This document shows, one piece after another, positions 6,245-11,974 of a stretch of DNA of 13,147 nucleotides. A program made the translations under genes and the position numbers. Position 1 is the stretch's first letter. Each line of letters opens with the position of its first letter. Under the pieces are notes generated by a model. That model did not search any database. It had not been told where the DNA came from and saw only the letters and a program-made list of their open reading frames with translations. The DNA comes from an uncultured Mycoplasmatota bacterium (GTDB lineage Bacteria > Bacillota_I > Bacilli_A > RF39 > UBA660): the NCBI GenBank assembly GCA_946494345.1, contig CAMMBX010000024.1, positions 1 through 13,147 on the forward strand. Reading direction: 5' to 3'.

Positions 6245-7504
6245 TTAATTAGGAAAGTTTTTCTTAATATATTTAACTAACAATTTTCTTGCTTCCAATA
6301 CTTCTTCTTTTTCTTCATTACTTCCCCAAGGTACTTGTTCCTCACAGTAAACACTAGTATTACAAGAAATTTTCTCACTAGGATAAATTGGAGAACCAGG
6401 TAAGTAAGTAAAATAAGTAAGACCAACTCTAGATATATACATCTTTAAATCTTCTAACAATGCTATTGTTTCTTTAGTGGTATTATAATCCTCTTTTGGG
6501 AACCCATGCATAATTAAAGTTTTAGCATTAATTCCAACATATTTAGTAAGCTTAAATGCTTTTTTTATCTCATCAACAGTTATATTTTTATTCATTAAAT
6601 CTAACATTTTCTGACTGCCAGATTCAACTCCATATTTGATTTCAATACAACCACTATTCTTTAATTCTTTAAGCAGTTCTAAATCAACATTATCAACTCT
6701 TGCTAAAGTAGACCATTTCAAATTAAGTTTACCAATTTCTTTAATAATTTCCATAGCTTTCTCTTTATTCACAAGGAAATTATCATCAACAACACAAAAA
6801 CCTTTAATGTTGTAATCTTTAATTAATAACTCTAATTCTTCTTTTATATTGTCTTTGCTTCTATATCTTATATTATGATTTTGATTAGCACAGAAATTAC
6901 AGCGATATGGACATCCTCTACTAAAGAGAACATGGGCAATAGGTAAAGATGTATTAGAGAGCCTTTCCATAACAATATCTTCTTTAGGTAATAAATGTCT
7001 AGCCGGAAAGGCAAGATTATCTAAATCGTTTATATCATTACGTTTATCTGTTATGTAAATATTATTATCTTTTCTATAATAAATACCTTTTATTTTAGAG
7101 ATATCATCTAAAGAAGAAGCCTTAGCAATTTCTACAATCGTTCTTTCACCTTCACCAATACACACAATATCACAGTCTAATTCATTTATAACCTCTCTAG
7201 GATATAATGAAGCATGAATTCCACCTGCTATAATAAGAGAATTAGGCTTAAAAATACTATTTTCTCTAGTTTCTTTAATTAAAGGATAAGATAAAGAAGA
7301 TGAAATACTAAAACCTACTATATCAAAAAGAGTGAAATCAAAACTATTGTTATCATTGGAAGTAGAAACTATTTTAACATCATAGTTTTCTTTTTCTAAA
7401 GCACTTGCTAGATACATAACTCCAAATGGTAGGAACTCTTTTCTTTTATTTCCAAATTTTGCTACTTCATAACATTCAGGATAAACTAGACATATTTTTT
7501 TCAT
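6245..7504 (-). CDS. B12-binding-domain radical SAM protein
   Basis: This is a predicted cobalamin-dependent radical SAM enzyme of unknown substrate. Residues 1 to about 130 form a B12-binding-type Rossmann domain (ICLVYP, YLASALEKENYDVKIVS, GGIHASLYP, CIGEGERT). The radical SAM core follows, with the cluster cysteines in RGCPYRCNFC at Cys198, Cys202 and Cys205 (CxxxCxxC), then FCVVDDNF, a GVESGSQ motif and HGFPKED. The usual DxHxxG lower-ligand His motif of B12 domains is not seen, which is common in this family. The start is ATG 7504: AAGGAG (7516-7511) is well placed, and the protein then begins MKKICLVYP like its relatives; the longer frame from 7543 runs through the promoter. Such proteins do methylation, ring chemistry or C-C bond formation, and nothing nearby names the substrate. 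It lies upstream of spoVIF with no clear terminator between. Confidence 0.85.
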   Translation of the reverse strand: MKKICLVYPECYEVAKFGNKRKEFLPFGVMYLASALEKENYDVKIVSTSNDNNSFDFTLFDIVGFSISSSLSYPLIKETRENSIFKPNSLIIAGGIHASLYPREVINELDCDIVCIGEGERTIVEIAKASSLDDISKIKGIYYRKDNNIYITDKRNDINDLDNLAFPARHLLPKEDIVMERLSNTSLPIAHVLFSRGCPYRCNFCANQNHNIRYRSKDNIKEELELLIKDYNIKGFCVVDDNFLVNKEKAMEIIKEIGKLNLKWSTLARVDNVDLELLKELKNSGCIEIKYGVESGSQKMLDLMNKNITVDEIKKAFKLTKYVGINAKTLIMHGFPKEDYNTTKETIALLEDLKMYISRVGLTYFTYLPGSPIYPSEKISCNTSVYCEEQVPWGSNEEKEEVLEARKLLVKYIKKNFPN

Positions 7505-7526
7505 AAGGTACTCCTTTTTGCCTCTT

Positions 7527-7532
7527 ATTATA
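7527..7532 (-). promoter_or_regulatory. -10 box of the radical SAM gene promoter
   Basis: A perfect TATAAT is read on the minus strand (7532-7527), giving a start near 7520, 16 nt before the ATG and just ahead of AAGGAG. The -35 region falls in the T-run and stem of the preceding terminator and is a poor match, so the promoter is judged on the -10 alone. Confidence 0.5.
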
Positions 7533-7543
7533 ACATTAAACAT

Positions 7544-7570
7544 AAAAAAAGAAAGTCTAAATTAACTTTC
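7544..7570 (-). terminator. intrinsic terminator of the der operon
   Basis: On the minus strand GAAAGT (7570-7565) pairs with ACTTTC (7556-7551) across an 8-nt loop. Seven Ts follow (7550-7544). The stop codon of the CYTH gene (7564-7562) is in the loop. Confidence 0.85.
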
Positions 7571-8125
7571 CTCTCTCTTATTATATAACAAATAAGAGTA
7601 GCCATCAAAATTACGCATATCATTCGTAATACTAAATTTATTTGTAAATTCATTCATAACATCAAGAGCTTTTTCAATGTTATTAGTATCTATTATTTCA
7701 AGTTCTATAAAAAAACCAAGATTATCAACTTTATCTAAAGCTATTTCCAAAACATTCTTATACAAAACTTTTCTTCTTTCTTTTTTTAGAGTAAATACTT
7801 CTTCAATTCTTAAATCGTTTAAAATAGTTTTAAACTTATCTATATCATTTATTTCTACTTCATCTTCTATACAATGTGCTTCTCTATTATCAGTAGCAGG
7901 AATAAATTTTTTATAACTTAGAATATTTTTATCATCAAGAACTCTAATACGAAGACACTCATTATCTATTTCTCCTCCGAAGAAAGGAAAATGAAGAGGT
8001 GAGAAGTAAATATCATTTTGTTTTTCTATCTTCATTTCTATATTATTTTTGGAAAGAAAATCTAAAATATCATCATATATTTCTTCAGTAATTTTATATT
8101 TTCTTTCTATCTCTATATTTTCCAT
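7562..8125 (-). CDS. CYTH-domain protein, class IV adenylate cyclase (CyaB)/thiamine triphosphatase-like
   Basis: CYTH proteins act on triphosphates within a metal-binding beta-tunnel. Members are class IV adenylate cyclases, thiamine triphosphatases or inorganic triphosphatases. The signature ExExK is at Glu5, Glu7 and Lys9 (EIERK). Basic and acidic tunnel strands follow in order: CLRIRV, LSYKKF, EDEVEI, KKERRKVLY and the EIALDKVDNLGFFIELEI block typical of CyaB-like members. The length of 187 residues is normal for a single-domain protein. It is the third gene of the der operon: its ATG lies 1 nt after the preceding stop, and AAAGGAA lies inside the upstream gene's end. Adenylate cyclase or triphosphatase activity cannot be told from sequence. 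B. subtilis YjbK, a triphosphatase of the same fold, is a more distant alternative. Confidence 0.85.
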   Translation of the reverse strand: MENIEIERKYKITEEIYDDILDFLSKNNIEMKIEKQNDIYFSPLHFPFFGGEIDNECLRIRVLDDKNILSYKKFIPATDNREAHCIEDEVEINDIDKFKTILNDLRIEEVFTLKKERRKVLYKNVLEIALDKVDNLGFFIELEIIDTNNIEKALDVMNEFTNKFSITNDMRNFDGYSYLLYNKREES

Positions 8126-8126
8126 A

Positions 8127-8312
8127 TTAATTATTCCTTTCTTGTTTTTCTAATCTTTTTAAACACTTAGCTTTTCTTTTTCCAAATTCAAGTGACTTCT
8201 TATTAAATTCTTCTAGACTAATTAGTTTCTTCCTGTATCTATCATTTAAAATCTCTACCGCTCTATCAATTCCTTCTAATTCAGTCTTAGGATCAACTCT
8301 TTTAAATAACAT
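8127..8312 (-). CDS. 61-residue SHOCT-like small protein
   Basis: This is a small, strongly charged, helical protein with no membrane segment. The stretch AVEILNDRYRKKLISLEEF (about 18-36), followed by lysine-rich helix, resembles a SHOCT motif (helix, turn with a hydrophobic-S/T-x-EEF step, helix), a short oligomerisation or partner-binding module. ATG 8312 lies 2 nt after the der stop and GGAGAG precedes it; its stop is 1 nt before the CYTH start. This packing between two recognisable genes argues that it is real. No specific role can be assigned. Confidence 0.7.
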   Translation of the reverse strand: MLFKRVDPKTELEGIDRAVEILNDRYRKKLISLEEFNKKSLEFGKRKAKCLKRLEKQERNN

Positions 8313-8314
8313 AA

Positions 8315-9622
8315 TTACTCTCCATTTCTATTTTTAAACTGAAGGACAATAGGAGTACCTTCTAGTTCAAAATTCTCTCTTAATTTATTTTCTAAATATC
8401 TTTCATATGAAAAATGTACTAAACCTTTACTATTAACTCTAAAAGTAAACTTAGGAGGCTTAATTCCCGTCTCGTTAACAAAATAAATCTTAAGTCTTTT
8501 CCCTTTATAACTAGGAGCAGGGTTTAAACTATAAGCATCTTCAATAACTTCATTTAAAACACTAGTCTTAATCTCTCGCTTAATATTTTCTTTAACCTTT
8601 AATACTTCTGGCATTAAAGTATGAATTCTCTTTTTAGTCAAAGCTGATAAGAATACAACAGGAGCATAAGTAGCAAATTGAAATTCACTTCTAACAAGTT
8701 TTTTAAACTCAGATATGTTAGCATCATTAACTGCATCCCATTTATTAACAACGATAATTAAACCCTTACCACGTTCTATTGCATAACCTGCAATATGTTT
8801 ATCATGTTCTTTAATACCATCTTCTGCATCAATAACTAAAAGACATATATCACTTTTATCAATAGAATTCATTGACCTAAATAAACTATACTTCTCAACA
8901 CTTTCATAAACTTTACCTTTTTTTCTCATTCCTGCTGTATCAATTAGAACGAACTCTTCATCATGATATTTAAAAACCGTATTAATAGAGTCTCTTGTTG
9001 TTCCCGCCACATCACTAACAACGACTCTTTCTTCATTTAAAATAGCATTAGTTAAAGAACTCTTACCAACATTAGGTCTACCAATGATAGCAATTTTTAA
9101 ACGTGTATCTTCGTCAGTTTCTTCTTTAGTTTTAAAATCCATTGTTACTTCATCCATAAGTTCAATATAACCCGTATTATGAATAGCACTAATAGGAATA
9201 TAATTATCAAAACCAAGCTCATAAAAGTCGTATATATTATCATAACTATCTTTATTATCCATTTTATTAATCGCTACCACTATTTTTTTATTACTACGTC
9301 TTAAAATATCCCTAACCACTAAATCATTACTAGTAATACCTTCTTTTGCATCCACAACAAATATAACAACATCTGCTTCATTAATTGCAATCTCTGCTTG
9401 CATCTTTATCTCATCATTAAATTTTTCATTAGCAAGGTCAATTCCTCCCGTATCTACTAAATAAAAAGGCTTATTCATATAACTTACTTCTTCATATAGT
9501 CTATCACGAGTAACCCCTGGAACGTCTTCAATAATGGCAATACGAGACCCAGCTATCTTATTAAATAAAGTACTTTTTCCAACATTAGGTCTTCCTACAA
9601 TCGCTACAATTGGTAACTTCAT
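8315..9622 (-). CDS. der: ribosome biogenesis GTPase Der (EngA)
   Basis: Der has two GTPase domains and a KH-like domain and is needed for 50S ribosomal subunit assembly. Domain 1 shows GRPNVGKST (10-18), DTGG (from residue 57) and NKMD (119-122). Domain 2 shows GRPNVGKSS (181-189), DTAG (228-231) and NKWD (293-296). The KH-like domain fills about 350-435 and contains the conserved NPAPSYKGKRLKIYF stretch. From ATG 9622 the protein has 435 residues, almost exactly the B. subtilis length, and starts MKLPIVAIVGRPNVGK. Longer starts (9631 and 9697) overlap the ribosome site AGAAGGGAG (9640-9632) or the promoter and are rejected. It leads an operon with the SHOCT-like and CYTH genes. Together with engB, the window holds two 50S assembly GTPases. 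Confidence 0.97.
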   Translation of the reverse strand: MKLPIVAIVGRPNVGKSTLFNKIAGSRIAIIEDVPGVTRDRLYEEVSYMNKPFYLVDTGGIDLANEKFNDEIKMQAEIAINEADVVIFVVDAKEGITSNDLVVRDILRRSNKKIVVAINKMDNKDSYDNIYDFYELGFDNYIPISAIHNTGYIELMDEVTMDFKTKEETDEDTRLKIAIIGRPNVGKSSLTNAILNEERVVVSDVAGTTRDSINTVFKYHDEEFVLIDTAGMRKKGKVYESVEKYSLFRSMNSIDKSDICLLVIDAEDGIKEHDKHIAGYAIERGKGLIIVVNKWDAVNDANISEFKKLVRSEFQFATYAPVVFLSALTKKRIHTLMPEVLKVKENIKREIKTSVLNEVIEDAYSLNPAPSYKGKRLKIYFVNETGIKPPKFTFRVNSKGLVHFSYERYLENKLRENFELEGTPIVLQFKNRNGE

Positions 9623-9648
9623 AAGTACCATCTCCCTTCTTGTCTCAT

Positions 9649-9657
9649 ATTGTATCA
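9649..9657 (-). promoter_or_regulatory. extended -10 promoter of der
   Basis: TGATACAAT (9657-9649, minus strand) is an extended -10 (TGn plus TACAAT). The -35 region near 9672-9677 (TTTAAT) is weak, as expected when a TGn is present. Transcription would start near 9642, just ahead of the ribosome site AGAAGGGAG. Confidence 0.55.
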
Positions 9658-9661
9658 TATC

Positions 9662-9690
9662 TTTACACAAAATTAAATATTTTATATAAT
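9662..9690 (+). promoter_or_regulatory. sigma-A promoter of the YjdF-like membrane protein gene
   Basis: TTTACA (9662-9667), a 17-bp spacer and TATAAT (9685-9690) make one of the two best promoters in the window. The predicted start at 9696-9698 falls at the AAAGGAG ribosome site, leaving about 12 nt of leader. The -35 of the divergent der promoter lies within this spacer. Confidence 0.75.
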
Positions 9691-9709
9691 TATACAAAGG
9701 AGTTGTTTT

Positions 9710-10519
9710 ATGTTTAAGAAAGCGAAAGAATTTAAAAAGAGATTAGCAGAGTATTATAAAGAAGAAAGAAATAAAAAAGTAGCAATATTCTATACTGTAT
9801 TAAGGTTTTTAGTTATTCTTTGTTTAATAAGAGAAATATTCATAGGTAACTATCATAATGTTTTCTTATGTATATTAACATTAATCTTATTTGTAATTCC
9901 CTTTTTTATTGAAGATAAATTTAAAGTAACTATTCCTAATGTTTTAGAGATAATTATATTATTATTTATCTTTTCGGCAGAAATACTAGGAGAAATACAA
10001 AACTTTTACAACATTATTCCTAATTGGGATACCTTACTTCATACTTTAAATGGATTCTTATCAGCAGCGATTGGCTTTTCTTTGATCGACATTTTAAATA
10101 GAGCCGATAAATTTCATATTGAATTAAGTCCTATCTTTGTCGCTTTAGTAGCCTTTTGTTTTTCCATGACTGTAGGGGTAGTATGGGAATTTTTTGAATA
10201 TACTGCTGATTCCCTATTAAGTACTGATATGCAAAAAGATACTATTATAAATAAAATCTCTTCTGTTAATCTAGAAGATAAAGATGACTTTGTTCCTAAA
10301 GTAATTAAAGATATAAATAAAACTACTATTTATTATGATAATAAATCAGTAACTGTTCATGATGGCTATCTAGATATAGGTTTAATTGATACTATGGAAG
10401 ACTTAGAAGTAAACTTTGTAGGAGCAATAATATTTTCTGTCCTAGGTTATTTCTATATTAAACAACGTGATAAATATAAAGGAATAGAACACTTTATTCC
10501 TAGAAAGAAAAAAGCTTAA
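9710..10519 (+). CDS. membrane protein, YjdF/DUF2238-like
   Basis: This is a predicted integral membrane protein of unknown function. A basic N-terminus (1-25) is followed by about six hydrophobic segments, roughly at 26-46, 50-68, 77-94, 109-128, 141-163 and 235-250. Family-type polar motifs sit at the membrane ends: WDTLLHTLNGF (106-116), VVWEFFEYTAD (157-167) and GLIDTMEDLEVNFVGA (224-239). About 55 polar residues (170-223), including a TDMQKDTI segment, lie between the last two segments and probably form one exposed loop. The motif set recalls the YjdF/DUF2238 family; assignment is from memory of motifs. ATG 9710 follows AAAGGAG by 7 nt. It is monocistronic, with its own promoter and terminator. 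Confidence 0.7.
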   Translation: MFKKAKEFKKRLAEYYKEERNKKVAIFYTVLRFLVILCLIREIFIGNYHNVFLCILTLILFVIPFFIEDKFKVTIPNVLEIIILLFIFSAEILGEIQNFYNIIPNWDTLLHTLNGFLSAAIGFSLIDILNRADKFHIELSPIFVALVAFCFSMTVGVVWEFFEYTADSLLSTDMQKDTIINKISSVNLEDKDDFVPKVIKDINKTTIYYDNKSVTVHDGYLDIGLIDTMEDLEVNFVGAIIFSVLGYFYIKQRDKYKGIEHFIPRKKKA

Positions 10520-10541
10520 GATTTATTTCTTAAACTTTTTT
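10508..10541. terminator. bidirectional intrinsic terminator between convergent genes
   Basis: AAG-C-TTAAGA (10512-10521) pairs with TCTTAA-A-CTT (10528-10537), with one mismatch and a short loop. Six Ts follow on the plus strand (10536-10541), and the six As at 10508-10513 give a T-run on the minus strand. It can serve both the membrane protein gene, whose stop (10517-10519) is in the 5' arm, and the XRE gene, whose stop (10542-10540) abuts it. Confidence 0.75.
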
Positions 10542-10791
10542 ACTTAAAAACATTCTTTTTAAGTTCGATAATATCGGCGATTTCACAGTCTAAATAATTA
10601 CAAAAGCGCTCTAGTACTATTAAATCAGGTCTTTCTATTTCTCCATTTATATATCTAGTAACAACTTTATAATCAGTTCCTGTATCTTGGCTAAGTCTAT
10701 TTTTACTTATATTTTTCTCATCAAGTAAATTACCAAGTTTAAAGTAAAAAGCACTATCGCCAATTCTAACCTCAATACCATCTTTTTTCAT
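10540..10791 (-). CDS. small XRE/Cro-C1-type transcriptional regulator
   Basis: This 83-residue protein is essentially one Cro/C1-type helix-turn-helix domain. Residues about 17-76 hold LGNLLDEKNISKNRLSQDTGTDYK and a recognition-helix region (VVTRYINGEI), then RPDLIVLERFCNYLDCEIADIIEL, the usual closing helices of this family (HTH_26-like). An 18-residue N-terminal strand-like extension (MKKDGIEVRIGDSAFYFK) precedes it. There is no sensor or effector domain. ATG 10791 follows GAGGG (10803-10799). The gene is divergent from gpsA across 208 bp, which contains TGGYTA repeats next to its own predicted promoter, a common arrangement for self-regulation. Targets are unknown; gpsA is a candidate by position only. 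Confidence 0.85.
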   Translation of the reverse strand: MKKDGIEVRIGDSAFYFKLGNLLDEKNISKNRLSQDTGTDYKVVTRYINGEIERPDLIVLERFCNYLDCEIADIIELKKNVFK

Positions 10792-10809
10792 TATATCGCC
10801 CTCAAATTA

Positions 10810-10818
10810 ATTCTAACA
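10810..10818 (-). promoter_or_regulatory. extended -10 promoter of the XRE gene
   Basis: TGTTAGAAT (10818-10810, minus strand) is an extended -10. The predicted start, near 10803, coincides with the GAGGG ribosome site. The -35 zone has no good TTGACA-like hexamer and is occupied by the TGGYTA repeats instead. Confidence 0.5.
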
Positions 10819-10825
10819 ATAACTT

Positions 10826-10872
10826 TGGCTATATGGCTACTGGTTATATGACTAATAAAAGTATTAGCCAAA
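10826..10872. repeat. operator-like TGGYTA repeats and inverted repeats upstream of the XRE gene
   Basis: TGGCTATATG (10826-10835) and TGGTTATATG (10841-10850) are near-identical direct repeats 15 bp apart. A further TGGCTA (10834-10839) lies between, so TGGYTA occurs three times at 7-8 bp steps. TTTGGCTA (10824-10831) recurs inverted as TAGCCAAA (10865-10872). A local perfect stem CTAATA-AAAG-TATTAG (10852-10867) shares bases with that inverted copy. Relative to the XRE promoter, the direct repeats cover about -23 to -47. Confidence 0.55.
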
Positions 10873-10951
10873 AAGATTAATTTATACATAGAAATAGATA
10901 ATAATAATGATAATACATAAAACAACTTACAAAATAGTAAGATTATTTTTC

Positions 10952-10980
10952 TTGTCAAAACAAAAACTTATTAGTATGAT
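10952..10980 (+). promoter_or_regulatory. sigma-A promoter of gpsA
   Basis: TTGTCA (10952-10957), 17 bp and TATGAT (10975-10980) form a good promoter. The start is predicted near 10987, about 13 nt before the gpsA ATG and just ahead of GAGGTGAT. The 79 bp between this promoter and the inverted repeat at 10872 are AT-rich with nothing recognised. Confidence 0.7.
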
Positions 10981-10999
10981 TATAAAGTGAGGTGATAAT

Positions 11000-11962
11000 A
11001 TGCAAGTAACAATTCTAGGTACTGGAGCGTTTGGACTTGCTCTTGGTAATTTATTACATGAAAGAAGTAATGCAGACATTATTTTCTGGACTGCTTTCGA
11101 AGAGGAATATCTAGAGATAACTAACACCAATACTTATGATAGAGTATTAACAGGAATAGAACTAGCAAATGATTTGGATATAACTATGGATTTAGGTAAA
11201 GCCTTATATAATTCTGATTTAATCATAGTTGCAATTCCATGTAACCATGTAAGAGAAGTATTAACTAGAATAAAAGACTATTTAACTGATAATAGTAGAG
11301 TAATATTAGTATCTAAAGGACTTGAAAAGAATACTGACCTTTTAATGACAGAAATATATAATGAACTTAACTTAAAAGGATATGTCTCTTATCTTGCTGG
11401 ACCTACTTTTGCTAAAGAACTTATCATTAATAGTAAAGCTGGTTTAACCCTTGGCACTAAAGATGAAAAGACTAAAGAGTTAATGTTATCTTTATTTAAG
11501 GATACTAATGTTGAAATAGAAGTAATAGATGATTATCTTGGCTTAGAGTTATATGGTGTTATTAAAAATGTTTTAGCAATACTTATGGGAAGTATTAACA
11601 GTAAATATAGAGGAGACTCTACTAATGCTTATTATTTAACTAAAGTATATAATTATGCTAAAGACTTAGTTACAAAGCTAGGAGGAGATAGTAATACTGC
11701 AACTTGTTATGGAGCTTTAGGAGATATAATTTTAACTTGTAATAGTAAAACTAGTCGTAACTATAGTTATGGAGTTCTTCTTTATACTGATAAAAATGAA
11801 GCAGAAGTTTATAAAAATCATTATACAGTTGAAGGAAGTATTGCTATAAAATCTTTAGAAAAATTACTAGAAAAAAATAATCAAGCATCTCCTTTTTTAC
11901 AAAAACTAGAAGAATATTTTAATGGTACTGCTTCTCTTGATGAAGTATTAAAACTATTTTAG
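11000..11962 (+). CDS. gpsA: NAD(P)H-dependent glycerol-3-phosphate dehydrogenase
   Basis: GpsA reduces dihydroxyacetone phosphate to sn-glycerol 3-phosphate, the backbone of phospholipids, in the cytoplasm. The N-terminal Rossmann motif GTGAFG (7-12) begins the protein. VSKGLE (104-109, Lys106), LAGPTFAKE (132-140), ELYGVIKN with the catalytic-type Lys189, YGALGDIILTC (237-247) and SRNYSYG (252-258, with Arg253 and Asn254) follow in the order typical of the family. Late VEGS corresponds to the usual VEG. The 320-residue length is slightly short. Several positions differ from common bacterial GpsA, for example YGALGD in place of a GLAGLGD-type motif and TKV for ITR, so this is a divergent member. 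GAGGTGAT precedes the ATG. The following VanZ-RDD gene begins 12 bp after the stop. In B. subtilis gpsA lies near der and spoIVA, as here. Confidence 0.92.
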   Translation: MQVTILGTGAFGLALGNLLHERSNADIIFWTAFEEEYLEITNTNTYDRVLTGIELANDLDITMDLGKALYNSDLIIVAIPCNHVREVLTRIKDYLTDNSRVILVSKGLEKNTDLLMTEIYNELNLKGYVSYLAGPTFAKELIINSKAGLTLGTKDEKTKELMLSLFKDTNVEIEVIDDYLGLELYGVIKNVLAILMGSINSKYRGDSTNAYYLTKVYNYAKDLVTKLGGDSNTATCYGALGDIILTCNSKTSRNYSYGVLLYTDKNEAEVYKNHYTVEGSIAIKSLEKLLEKNNQASPFLQKLEEYFNGTASLDEVLKLF

Positions 11963-11974
11963 GATATAAATAAT

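Noticed and set aside
7505..7543. 13-residue extension of the radical SAM protein
   Set aside because: It crosses the TATAAT and AAGGAG; ATG 7504 is ideally spaced and fits the family N-terminus.
7677..7916. 79-residue Ser/Leu-rich frame antisense to the CYTH gene
   Set aside because: Serine-rich antisense translation is typical of the complement of an AT-rich coding strand; no ribosome site.
9623..9697. N-terminal extension of Der by 25 residues
   Set aside because: The extension reads through the der promoter and ribosome site, and the family starts at the MKLP position.
10927..11130. 67-residue minus-strand frame over the gpsA start
   Set aside because: It overlaps the gpsA promoter and N-terminal coding region, has no ribosome site and resembles no family.
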